Part shown: positions 12,928 through 19,386 of the stretch, in pieces
How the letters are laid out: every line of letters starts with the position of its first letter
Numbering within the stretch: position 1 is the stretch's first letter
DNA from: DATAVK01 sp036267755
GTDB taxonomy: Bacteria; Actinomycetota; Actinomycetes; JAFAQI01
Length of the DNA: 19,386 nucleotides
Assembly: GCA_036267755.1 (NCBI GenBank)
Contig: DATAVK010000103.1
Span: 1 to 19,386 of the forward strand
Direction: 5' to 3'
The notes under the pieces: model-generated
Told to the model about the DNA's origin: nothing
Seen by the model: the letters and a program-made list of their open reading frames with translations, nothing else
The model's database searches: none
Made by a program: the position numbers and the translations under genes

Positions 12928-14649
12928 ATGGCTCGGGCACTGCGGATCGGCAACTGCTCGGGCTTCTACGGCGACCGGTTCGCGGCGATGCGCGAGATGC
13001 TCGAGGGCGGCGAGCTCGACGTCCTCACTGGTGACTACCTGGCCGAGCTGACCATGCTGCTGCTGTGGCGGACCCGATCGAAGGATCCGTCCCGGGGGTA
13101 CGCCGCCAGCTTCGTCCGGCAGCTCGAGGACTGCCTCGGCCTGGCCTGGGAACGCGGCGTGCGGATCGTGGCGAACGCGGGCGGGCTGAACCCGGCGGGC
13201 TGCGCCGCGGCTGTGCGCGAGGTCGCCGCTGGGCTCGGACTGCGGATGCCGGTCGCGCACGTCGAAGGCGACGACCTGCTGCCGCGGCGGGACGAGCTCT
13301 CTCGCGCCGGGGTCGAGCTGCCCGAGTCGACGATCACGGCCAACGCCTACCTCGGCGGCTGGGGCATCGCCGCCGCTCTCGACGCGGGCGCCCAGGTCGT
13401 CGTGACCGGGCGCGTGACGGACGCGGCACTCGTCATCGGGCCAGCGGCGTGGTGGCACGGATGGGCGCGCGACGACTGGGACCCGCTCGCAGGCGCCCTG
13501 GTCACCGGCCACGTCCTGGAGTGCGGCGCACAGGCCACCGGCGGCAACTACTCGTTCTTCACCGAGGTGCCCCGGATCGAGCACGTCGGGTTCCCGCTGG
13601 CAGAGATCGACGCCGATGGCTCGTCGATCATCACCAAGCACCCGGGCACCGGTGGCCTGGTCGATGTCGGGACAGTGACGGCGCAGCTGCTCTACGAGAT
13701 CGGCGACGCGCGCTACCTCAACCCCGACGTGGTCGCCGACTTCGGCTCGATTCGGCTGACCGACAAGGGACCAGACCGGGTGTGGATCTCGTCGGTGTCG
13801 GGGGGGCCACCACCGCCGACGACGAAGGTGTGCGTGAACACCCTTGGCGGGTTCCGCAACTCGATGACCTTCCTGCTAACCGGGCTCGACATCGAGGCGA
13901 AGGCTGACCTGGTCCGACGGCAGCTGGCTCCGGCGCTGGACGGGATCGAGACCGTCGAGTGGTCGCTGTCGCGGACCGACCACGACGACCCAGACACCAA
14001 CGAGCGCGCGGTTGCTCGGCTGACGGTGTCGGTGAAGGATGCCGACGCGAAGCAGATCGGGCGGCCGTTCTCCTCGGCGGCGGTTGAGATCGCTCTCGCG
14101 TCCTATCCGGGCTGCACGCTCACGTCGCCGCCGGGAGAGGCCTCGCCGTACGGCGTCTTCCAGGCCGCGTACCTGCCGAACGAGCTCGTCGAGCACCGCG
14201 TCGTCACGGCGGAGGGCTCCCTCATCGACATCACGGCGTCGCCCTCAACTCCGACCGTCCGCCACACCACGGTCGCTTCCTACGCGGGCATGAGGATCGA
14301 CGAGCCGCCGTACTGGAAGCTGCCGCTCGGGAGCATCGTCGGAGCCCGCAGCGGTGACAAGGGCGGGGACGCCAACGTCGGAATCTGGGCCAGATCCGAC
14401 GTTGCCTACGACTGGCTGTCCCGCTGGCTCACTGTCGAGCGATTCCAGCAGCTGCTGCCCGAGACCTCGGGCCTGGAGGTGGGCCGGGCCGAGCTACCGA
14501 ACCTGCGGGCGCTGAACTTCGTGGTGCACGGCCTGCTCGGTGAGGGAGTCGCGTCCTCGACCCGGCAGGACCCGCAGGCGAAGGGGCTCGGCGAGTGGCT
14601 ACGGGCTCGGTACGTCGACATCCCGACCGCTTTGCTGGAGGACTCGTGA
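12928..14649 (+). CDS. AtuA-family protein (acyclic terpene utilization, DUF1446)
   Basis: A 573-residue protein starting at ATG 12928. The N-terminal DUF1446/AtuA domain covers about residues 5-450: RIGNCSGFYGDRFAAM, DVLTGDYLAELTM, NAGGLNPAGCA, GRVTDAALVIGPAAWW, ECGAQATGGNY. A C-terminal AtuA-like ferredoxin-fold domain runs from about residue 464 to the end (GSIVGARSGDKGGDANVGIW), so both parts are fused. In Pseudomonas AtuA belongs to the cluster degrading citronellol/geraniol, but its own reaction is not settled. Here it overlaps the next gene, an acyl-CoA dehydrogenase, by a GTGA tetranucleotide. TAGGGT at 12915-12920 ends 7 bp before ATG and could be the -10 of a leaderless transcript; no clear -35 is seen. 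No atuC/atuF carboxylase genes lie nearby. Confidence 0.88.
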   Translation: MARALRIGNCSGFYGDRFAAMREMLEGGELDVLTGDYLAELTMLLLWRTRSKDPSRGYAASFVRQLEDCLGLAWERGVRIVANAGGLNPAGCAAAVREVAAGLGLRMPVAHVEGDDLLPRRDELSRAGVELPESTITANAYLGGWGIAAALDAGAQVVVTGRVTDAALVIGPAAWWHGWARDDWDPLAGALVTGHVLECGAQATGGNYSFFTEVPRIEHVGFPLAEIDADGSSIITKHPGTGGLVDVGTVTAQLLYEIGDARYLNPDVVADFGSIRLTDKGPDRVWISSVSGGPPPPTTKVCVNTLGGFRNSMTFLLTGLDIEAKADLVRRQLAPALDGIETVEWSLSRTDHDDPDTNERAVARLTVSVKDADAKQIGRPFSSAAVEIALASYPGCTLTSPPGEASPYGVFQAAYLPNELVEHRVVTAEGSLIDITASPSTPTVRHTTVASYAGMRIDEPPYWKLPLGSIVGARSGDKGGDANVGIWARSDVAYDWLSRWLTVERFQQLLPETSGLEVGRAELPNLRALNFVVHGLLGEGVASSTRQDPQAKGLGEWLRARYVDIPTALLEDS

Positions 14650-15788
14650 CCGACGTCTGGACCACCCCGGAGCGGGTGGCGCTGCGCCGGCTCGTGCGTG
14701 ATTTCACCGAGCGCGAGATCGTCCCGAGCCTCACGCAGTGGGAGGCCGATGGCGAGGTGCCGCGGTCGCTGCACCTGCAGGCGGCCCAGGCAGGCCTGCT
14801 CGGGCTCGCGTTCCCGACCTCGGTCGGCGGCTCCGGTGGCGACATCATCGACAGCACCACGTTGGCCGAGGAGATGCTGTACGCCGGTGCGTCGAGCGGC
14901 CTTCTGTCCGCGCTGTTCACCCACGGGATCGCGCTGCCGCACATCGTCGCGTCGGGGAACACCGACCTGATCGAGCGCTACGCGACGCCGACCCTCGCGG
15001 GTGAGCTGATCGGCTCGCTCGCAGTGACCGAGCCGGACGCGGGTTCCGACGTCGCGGGGGTCCGGACCCGGGCCGTGCGGGACGGCGATGTGTTCCTCGT
15101 CAACGGATCGAAGACCTACATCACGTCGGCGACCCGGGCGGACTTCGTCACGACGGTCGTGCGCACCGGTGACGACCCACATCACGGGGTCTCCTTGCTG
15201 GTTGTCGACACGGGATCACCGGGGTTCACCGTCGTACGCCGGCTGGCGAAGATGGGCTGGCTGTGCAGCGACACCGGGGAGCTCGGGTACGTCGATGTCC
15301 GGGTGCCGGCCGGGAACCTGGTCGGTGCCGAGGGGACCGGGTTCGCTCAAGTGGCGACGCACTTCGCGGGAGAGCGGCTCGCGCTGGCGACCCACGCCTA
15401 CGGGATCGCGCAGCGCTCGCTCGACCTGACGGTGGCGTGGGTTCGGCAGCGCACCGCGTTCGGCAGGCCGCTGATCGGCAAGCAGGTGGTGCGTCACAAG
15501 CTCGTCGACATGACGCGCGCCGTCGACGTGGCGCGAACCTACGTCCACACGATCGTGGAGCGCCACGCCGCCGGCGAGCCGGTGTTCGCCGAGGCGGCGA
15601 TGGCGAAGAACCAGGCGGTCGAGGCCGGGTCGTTCGTGGTCGACCAGGCGGTGCAGCTGCACGGCGGTGCTGGGTACATGCGGGACAGCGAGGTGGAACG
15701 CCACTACCGCGACGCTCGGCTACTGGGCATCGGCGGAGGCGCGACCGAGGTGATGAACGACCTGGTCGCCAAGGCGCTCTTCGGCTGA
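14646..15788 (+). CDS. Acyl-CoA dehydrogenase
   Basis: 380 residues from GTG 14646, overlapping the AtuA stop (GTGA). FAD-binding signatures are present: AVTEPDAGSDVAG at residues 126-138 and QRTAFGRPL further on. In short- and medium-chain enzymes the catalytic Glu sits in a YEGT motif near the C-terminus. Here that place reads GIGGGATEVM, with Gly. Instead Glu243 in GERLALA occupies the position used by isovaleryl-CoA and long-chain dehydrogenases, so the protein belongs to that branch and should be active. Coupled with the AtuA-family gene, a citronellyl-CoA, isovaleryl-CoA or other branched acyl-CoA substrate is likely. The flavin would be reoxidised by electron-transferring flavoprotein, not encoded here. 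Confidence 0.93.
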   Translation: MTDVWTTPERVALRRLVRDFTEREIVPSLTQWEADGEVPRSLHLQAAQAGLLGLAFPTSVGGSGGDIIDSTTLAEEMLYAGASSGLLSALFTHGIALPHIVASGNTDLIERYATPTLAGELIGSLAVTEPDAGSDVAGVRTRAVRDGDVFLVNGSKTYITSATRADFVTTVVRTGDDPHHGVSLLVVDTGSPGFTVVRRLAKMGWLCSDTGELGYVDVRVPAGNLVGAEGTGFAQVATHFAGERLALATHAYGIAQRSLDLTVAWVRQRTAFGRPLIGKQVVRHKLVDMTRAVDVARTYVHTIVERHAAGEPVFAEAAMAKNQAVEAGSFVVDQAVQLHGGAGYMRDSEVERHYRDARLLGIGGGATEVMNDLVAKALFG

Positions 15789-15839
15789 GGTTCTTTGCAC
15801 GTTCACGGCGGCGTCGCCTGCTGACCACGTCGGGTGATC

Positions 15840-16013
15840 ATGCTTCGAGGTGTGCAGATACTGCTCATCGCTATCGCCGGGCTCGCTGTCGGGCTCACGG
15901 CGGGACTCGTCATCGGCGCACGCGCCGGATATCTCGCGCTGCGAATCGCCGCACGGGTAATCGCGACGGCGCCACGCGAGACCACGCACCAGGACGTCCA
16001 GCTCGCCGCCTGA
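15840..16013 (+). CDS. Small putative membrane protein
   Basis: A 57-codon frame, ATG 15840 to TGA 16011-16013, beginning MLRGVQILLIAIAGLAVGL. It predicts one hydrophobic helix (about residues 5-27, rich in Leu/Ile/Ala/Gly), then RAGYLALRIAARV and a short hydrophilic end (PRETTHQDVQLAA). It fills most of the 277-bp gap between the acyl-CoA dehydrogenase and the GNAT gene. No strong ribosome site precedes it. No family recognised. Evidence that it is real is limited to the transmembrane character and sensible composition. Confidence 0.45.
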   Translation: MLRGVQILLIAIAGLAVGLTAGLVIGARAGYLALRIAARVIATAPRETTHQDVQLAA

Positions 16014-16065
16014 CCCTGGCGGGCTGGCCAGCTTTGGCCCGCGCCCATCGGGTTGACTTGAGCCC

Positions 16066-16605
16066 GTGCCGACCCTGATCCTCCCGACGACCGCCCAGCA
16101 CGCCTCGTTTCTTGCTGCGATGGCGGAGTTTCGCGCCGAAGGGCGAGGCGGACCCGACGACGCCTCCATGATCGGCCACGAGCACCAACGGTTCGGACTG
16201 ACCTGGAACGACCCCGACGCCTTTGCGAACTACGTCCGTCAGCTGCGCGCGGACTCCCTCGAGGACACGCCACGAGCCGTTGGCTACGTGCCCAGCACGA
16301 CCTGGTGGTGGGTCGATGAGGGTGGCTACCTCGGGCGCATCGCGGTCCGCCACCGGCTGACACCGTTCCTGCTCGAGGTCGGTGGCCACATCGGGTACGA
16401 CATCCGGCCGAGCGCGCGGCTGCGAGGTCATGCCACCGCGATGCTGCGAGCCGTCCTCCCGCACGCCCAAGCGCTCGGCATCGACCCTGCCCTGCTGACC
16501 TGCGACCACGACAACGTCGGGTCCCGCAAGGTCATCGAGGCGAACGGTGGCGTCCTCGAGGACCTGCGCGGCGTCAAGCTGCGTTTCTGGGTGCCCACCT
16601 CCTGA
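16066..16605 (+). CDS. GNAT-family N-acetyltransferase
   Basis: A 179-residue protein starting at GTG 16066. The acetyl-CoA-binding core is recognisable at residues about 104-130 (GGHIGYDIRPSARLRGHATA, matching the R/Q-x-x-G-x-A/G loop as RLRGHA) and the end of the fold at TCDHDNVGSRKVIEANGG. The bulky WWW-containing strand before it (STTWWWVDEGGYLGRI) is common in the small GNAT group that acetylates amino groups of unknown metabolites. No SD sequence is seen before GTG. It is convergent with the FNT-family gene, 22 bp between stops. Substrate unknown; part of the preceding operon is possible, but a GC-rich stem at 16019-16042 may separate them. Confidence 0.88.
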   Translation: MPTLILPTTAQHASFLAAMAEFRAEGRGGPDDASMIGHEHQRFGLTWNDPDAFANYVRQLRADSLEDTPRAVGYVPSTTWWWVDEGGYLGRIAVRHRLTPFLLEVGGHIGYDIRPSARLRGHATAMLRAVLPHAQALGIDPALLTCDHDNVGSRKVIEANGGVLEDLRGVKLRFWVPTS

Positions 16606-16627
16606 TTCACCGGCCGGGATGTGACAG

Positions 16628-17437
16628 CTATGCGGTCGCGCGCCGTTCCAGGATGACGTCTTTGCTGCGCACCAAACGCAGCAGCGTCACGAGCCCGATA
16701 CCGCCGACCACGTTGCCGAGCACCGCCCAGCCGAACCAGCCCAGCCAGTCCAGGTAGCCGAACGGCGCGGTCCCGTTGTGCAGCGCCGAGAAGATCAGCA
16801 GCGAGTCGAGGATCGAGTGGCCGAGCCGGAGCCCGGCCAGGATGAACGCCGTGAAGATGGACGCCACCAGCCGCGCGGTTACGGAGTCGGTTCCGTTGTG
16901 CATCCGTGTCATCAAGGTGATGGCGCTGCCGCCGAGCACGGCCATCGAGAAGCTCCGCAGCCCGATCCCGCTGTCGATGAAGTACGACGCGGACGACACC
17001 GCCTGCGCGTGCAGATTCGGATAGGCCCGCATCGCGAACCAGGTCAGGACCCAGCCGCCGGCGAGATTCGCGACGAGGATTCCGACCCAGAACCGCACCA
17101 GCTGCCACCAGGTGGCCTGCTTCACCGCGACGACCGCGACCGGCACGAGGAAGCCCTCCGTGAACAGCTCGCTGTGGCCAAGCAGCAGGGCGACGAAGCC
17201 GAACGAGAACGCCAGTCCACCGAGCAGCGGGTTGCCGTTCGTGGCCGCCTCGACCGTCAGCAGCGCGAGAACGCCGAGCGACACTTCCGCGCCGGCGACC
17301 GCACCGGTCGAGAGCATGGCCGGCCAGGTGCGTTCGAGTCGCGGCCGACCCTCCTCGACCATCCGGTCCAGCGCACCGGTGAATCGCTCTTCGGTCCCGG
17401 ACTTGTCGGTCTGGGTTCTTTTCCGGGTAGGTGGCAC
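16628..17437 (-). CDS. Formate/nitrite transporter (FNT) family channel
   Basis: A 269-residue membrane protein starting at GTG 17437. A hydrophilic N-terminal tail of about 40 residues precedes the six-helix FNT core. Pore features are visible: SELFTEGFLVPV (Thr93 at the place of the FocA pore threonine) and GLRLGHSILDSLL (His207 at the place of the central pore histidine). The LFTEGF rather than LFTGN/LFTS motif and the long N-terminus resemble the YfdC-like branch, whose substrate is not settled; formate, nitrite or other small monovalent anions are possible. Upstream, 17438-17543 is 106 bp of intergenic DNA where I see no convincing promoter but do see one copy of the direct repeat described separately. 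Confidence 0.88.
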   Translation of the reverse strand: MPPTRKRTQTDKSGTEERFTGALDRMVEEGRPRLERTWPAMLSTGAVAGAEVSLGVLALLTVEAATNGNPLLGGLAFSFGFVALLLGHSELFTEGFLVPVAVVAVKQATWWQLVRFWVGILVANLAGGWVLTWFAMRAYPNLHAQAVSSASYFIDSGIGLRSFSMAVLGGSAITLMTRMHNGTDSVTARLVASIFTAFILAGLRLGHSILDSLLIFSALHNGTAPFGYLDWLGWFGWAVLGNVVGGIGLVTLLRLVRSKDVILERRATA

Positions 17438-17523
17438 ACCGTTGTCATGCTGCGTCGCTCGCCCGCTTAATCACATTGAGTGCGACGCGATGTCCCCAAC
17501 TTGCCGGGTCCGAGGGCTAAAAC

Positions 17524-17551
17524 GTCACACTCGACGGGCTGGGTCAGCTGG
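17524..17551. repeat. Direct repeat, left copy
   Basis: GTCaCACTCGACGGG, then CTGGG, then TCAGCTGG. It matches the copy at 17817-17839 at 22 of 23 positions once the 5-bp CTGGG insertion is removed. The TCA in it is the stop codon (TGA on minus) of the small membrane protein gene at 17544. The two copies bracket that gene. Confidence 0.6.
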
Positions 17552-17756
17552 CGTGGCTGATGATCTTGACGATCACGCCCACGGCCGGCAGCGAGACGAC
17601 CAGCGCGATGTTCCACGCGATCAACTTCAGCGTGCGTGGCTCGCGCGGTCCCCGCGGCGGCGGCGGCGCCCCGCCCAGGTCGGCGTCGGGCGGCACGGGT
17701 GGCAGGCCCGGGTCATCCAGGCTTTCGCGGGGCCGATCGATGACGGGGATACCCAT
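17544..17756 (-). CDS. Small Pro-rich single-pass membrane protein
   Basis: 70 residues from ATG 17756 (a TTG codon just before it is in frame but less likely). The first 42 residues are hydrophilic and proline-rich (GLPPVPPDADLGGAPPPPRG), then one hydrophobic helix follows (IAWNIALVVSLPAVGVIVKI, about residues 46-65), with a five-residue tail. The layout suggests a C-tail-anchored membrane protein with a cytoplasmic Pro-rich arm. It lies 75 bp downstream of the polyprenyl synthase in the same direction. No family recognised. No SD sequence is seen. Confidence 0.55.
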   Translation of the reverse strand: MGIPVIDRPRESLDDPGLPPVPPDADLGGAPPPPRGPREPRTLKLIAWNIALVVSLPAVGVIVKIISHAS

Positions 17757-17816
17757 CAATGGAGCGTGGCACGGGCTTCTACCGGTCGCAACCTGGTTGG
17801 TCGATGTGCGGTCTTT

Positions 17817-17839
17817 GTCGCACTCGACGGGTCAGCTGG
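17817..17839. repeat. Direct repeat, right copy
   Basis: GTCgCACTCGACGGGTCAGCTGG, partner of 17524-17551. The TCA within it (17832-17834) is the stop codon of the polyprenyl synthase gene, at the same place in the repeat as the stop of the small gene in the left copy. Confidence 0.6.
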
Positions 17840-18827
17840 AGCGGTGGACGACGAACTCGCTCAGCGACTGCAGCGCATGCCGGGCCGGCACGTCCGGCAA
17901 CGGCTCGAGCGTGACGCGGGCGTCGGTGGCCCACTGGGCCGTGACCTCCCGAGCCCGGTCCATCACCGGATGGGCACGAAGCTCGGCCAGCACCTCGGCG
18001 AGCTCCGCATCGCCGGAGAGGTCACCCGACAGCGCGTCGAGCAGGTGAGCGTCCGCCGGCTGCGCGTCACGTTGCAGCAGCAGCACCGGCAGCGTGGGCA
18101 CGCCCTCACGCAGGTCGGTGCCAGGCAGTTTCCCGGAGTCGTTGGACTCCGACTCGACGTCGAGCAGATCGTCCGAGAGCTGGAACGCGACACCGAAGCG
18201 TTCCCCCCACTGGGTGAGCAGCTCGATGGTCGACTCGTCCGCGCCGGACATCATGGCGCCGAAGCGCGCCGACGTACCGATCAGCGAACCGGTCTTGTCC
18301 GACAGCACGCGCAGGTAGTGCTCGACTGGGTCTTGACCCTCGGCGGGGCCGACGGTCTCCCGGATCTGGCCCTGCACCAGGCGTTCGAAGGTCCGCGCCT
18401 GCAAGCGGACGGCCTCCGGGCCGAGGTCGGCGAGGATGTCCGAGGCGCGGGCGAACAGAAAGTCGCCGGTCAGGATCGCGACCGTGTTTCCCCATCGGCT
18501 ATTGGCCGAGTCGGCACCACGACGCAGCACCGCCTCATCCATCACGTCGTCGTGGTAGAGCGTCGCGAGGTGGGTCAGCTCGACGACGACCGCGGACGGC
18601 ACGACGCCCGCTCCGGCCGCGTCACCGAAGTGCGAGGCAAGCAGGGTGACCAGCGGGCGGAACCGCTTGCCACCGGCCGAGAGCAGGTGGGCCGCCGCGT
18701 CGGAGATGAACGCGTCGGAGCTCTTCACGGAATCGCGCAGCAGCGCCTCGACCGCGTCCATCCCCTGCCGAACCGCAGCGTCGAGCGCCGGATCGGCGTC
18801 GTAGCCGAGATCGCGGGCGCGGCTCAC
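17832..18827 (-). CDS. Polyprenyl diphosphate synthase (probable menaquinone side-chain enzyme)
   Basis: About 331 residues from GTG 18827. The frame stays open to 18944, but that part overlaps nuoN and reads as Arg/Ser-rich shadow; a GAGGGGG stretch lies roughly 11 nt before GTG 18827. Both aspartate-rich motifs of trans-isoprenyl synthases are intact: the first, DDVMD, at residues 93-97, and the second, DDLLD, at 219-223. AGGKRFRP (51-58) binds the pyrophosphate of the homoallylic substrate, and SDKTGSLIG is also typical. Small residues just before the first motif (LATLYH) fit a long-chain product such as hepta- to nonaprenyl diphosphate. It follows nuoN by 31 bp in the same direction; in actinomycetes this pairing is common and suggests a role in menaquinone synthesis, the electron acceptor of complex I. 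Confidence 0.92.
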   Translation of the reverse strand: MSRARDLGYDADPALDAAVRQGMDAVEALLRDSVKSSDAFISDAAAHLLSAGGKRFRPLVTLLASHFGDAAGAGVVPSAVVVELTHLATLYHDDVMDEAVLRRGADSANSRWGNTVAILTGDFLFARASDILADLGPEAVRLQARTFERLVQGQIRETVGPAEGQDPVEHYLRVLSDKTGSLIGTSARFGAMMSGADESTIELLTQWGERFGVAFQLSDDLLDVESESNDSGKLPGTDLREGVPTLPVLLLQRDAQPADAHLLDALSGDLSGDAELAEVLAELRAHPVMDRAREVTAQWATDARVTLEPLPDVPARHALQSLSEFVVHRSS

Positions 18828-18858
18828 GAGGTTCTCGACCCCCTCGACTCGTCGGCTG

Positions 18859-19386
18859 TCAGTGATAGAACGGCGCGGCCTTGTTGGCGAGGTCCAGCAG
18901 CGGCTGCGGGAACACACCCAGGAGCACCGTAACCGCGACGGCAACGGCCAGCGTTGCGGACGTCGCCGCGCCTGGGGTCACGACCGCGGGCCCGTCGACC
19001 ACCGGCTCGGCGAAGAACATCAACACGATGACCCGCACGTAGAAGAAGGCCGCCATCGCCGAGGCGACGACACCGACGACGACGAGCGGCGTAGCGCCGC
19101 CGCGGACCGCGGCCTGGAACACCGCGAACTTGCCGGTGAAACCGGACGTGAGCGGGATCCCCGCCAACGCGAGCAGGAACAGCGCGAAGACGCTGCCCAC
19201 GACCGGTGAGCGCCGGCCCAGGCCTGCCCACCGGGACAGGTGCGTGGCTTCCCCATCCGGGTCGCGGACCAGGGTGAGGATCCCGAACGCGCCGATCGTG
19301 GTGATGCCGTAGGTGAGCAGGTAGAACATCGAGCCCGACAGGCCGGCCGGGTTCAGCGCGATGACGCCGATGAGGATGAAGCCGGC
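18859..19386 (-). CDS. nuoN: NADH-quinone oxidoreductase subunit N, C-terminal part (partial)
   Basis: The frame is open to the window edge, giving the last 175 residues, which end LANKAAPFYH at TGA 18861-18859. The visible part starts AGFILIGVIALNPAGLSGSM and has several membrane helices. Signature antiporter-like pieces are YLLTYGITTIGAFGIL, GLGRRSPVVGSVFALFLL and LAGIPLTSGFTGKFAVF, where the Lys of GFTGK is a conserved helix residue in NuoN/MrpD-like proton channels. NuoN is normally the last gene of the nuoA-N operon, and the rest should lie to the right, beyond the window. It is followed by the polyprenyl synthase. Confidence 0.95.
   Translation of the reverse strand, partial: AGFILIGVIALNPAGLSGSMFYLLTYGITTIGAFGILTLVRDPDGEATHLSRWAGLGRRSPVVGSVFALFLLALAGIPLTSGFTGKFAVFQAAVRGGATPLVVVGVVASAMAAFFYVRVIVLMFFAEPVVDGPAVVTPGAATSATLAVAVAVTVLLGVFPQPLLDLANKAAPFYH

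Noticed and set aside
16019..16042. GCGGGC...GCCCGC stem between the small membrane ORF and the GNAT gene
   Set aside because: Only six perfect base pairs with a 12-nt loop and no T-run; in DNA this GC-rich it is not strong enough to call a terminator.
17112..18932. A 606-codon open frame on the plus strand
   Set aside because: It runs antisense through the FNT, small-protein and polyprenyl synthase genes, has no recognisable domains and shows Arg/Gly/Gln-rich shadow composition usual in high-GC DNA.
1..19386. CRISPR arrays, insertion sequences, integrases, restriction-modification genes
   Set aside because: None seen: no regularly spaced repeats, no transposase or recombinase motifs in any supported frame.

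Overview
This is a high-GC window (about 70% GC by eye) with many GTG starts, four-base GTGA stop/start overlaps and compact gene packing. Together with HadA/HadB-type dehydratases, a polyprenyl synthase directly after nuoN and Tyr/Thr/Met tRNAs beside rpmG, this points to a chromosomal segment of an actinomycete (Actinomycetota). I cannot name the genus. From memory of Streptomyces/Mycobacterium gene order, several blocks (nuoN-polyprenyl synthase, an extra nuo set, YajQ, tRNA-Tyr/Thr/Met, rpmG-hadA-hadB, and an aspartate-type aminotransferase) belong to one conserved neighbourhood. Accessory genes interrupt it here.

Layout, left to right. (1) 1-141: the end of a PLP aminotransferase. (2) 155-5004: an accessory block. 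A MerR-type regulator is divergent from an AurF-type diiron oxygenase, with a 14-bp perfect palindrome between them. A patatin-like lipase follows tail-to-tail. Then come an EmrB/QacA-type MFS exporter and its probable TetR repressor, each preceded by a copy of the same operator. (3) 5064-6301: hadB, hadA, rpmG and tRNA-Met, all transcribed leftward. (4) 6381-8339: a 652-residue eCIS-core (DUF4157) protein with locally lower GC, lying inside the tRNA cluster. (5) 8480-8674: tRNA-Thr and tRNA-Tyr. (6) 8735-9229: YajQ. (7) 9237-12886: a leftward gene string of NUDIX hydrolase, nucleotidyltransferase, nuoB, nuoC, nuoI and CorA, most junctions overlapping or nearly touching. (8) 12928-15788: a rightward pair, AtuA-family protein plus acyl-CoA dehydrogenase, with a small membrane ORF and a GNAT acetyltransferase after it. 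(9) 16628-19386: leftward FNT-family channel, small membrane protein, polyprenyl synthase and the end of nuoN.

How the parts may work together. NuoN (proton-pumping arm of complex I) and the polyprenyl synthase (menaquinone side chain) form a respiratory unit. The separate nuoB-nuoC-nuoI set encodes only Fe-S/peripheral-arm subunits, with no D, H or other subunits beside it. HadA/HadB would form a hydroxyacyl dehydratase. AtuA plus acyl-CoA dehydrogenase suggests catabolism of branched or acyclic-terpenoid acyl-CoAs. The MerR/AurF and TetR/MFS pairs look like two small inducible modules. The observations most worth a second look are the eCIS-core gene within the tRNA cluster with its unassigned middle domain, the nuoBCI mini-set, and the operator architecture of the two regulator pairs. 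No CRISPR array, insertion sequence, integrase or phage structural gene was seen.
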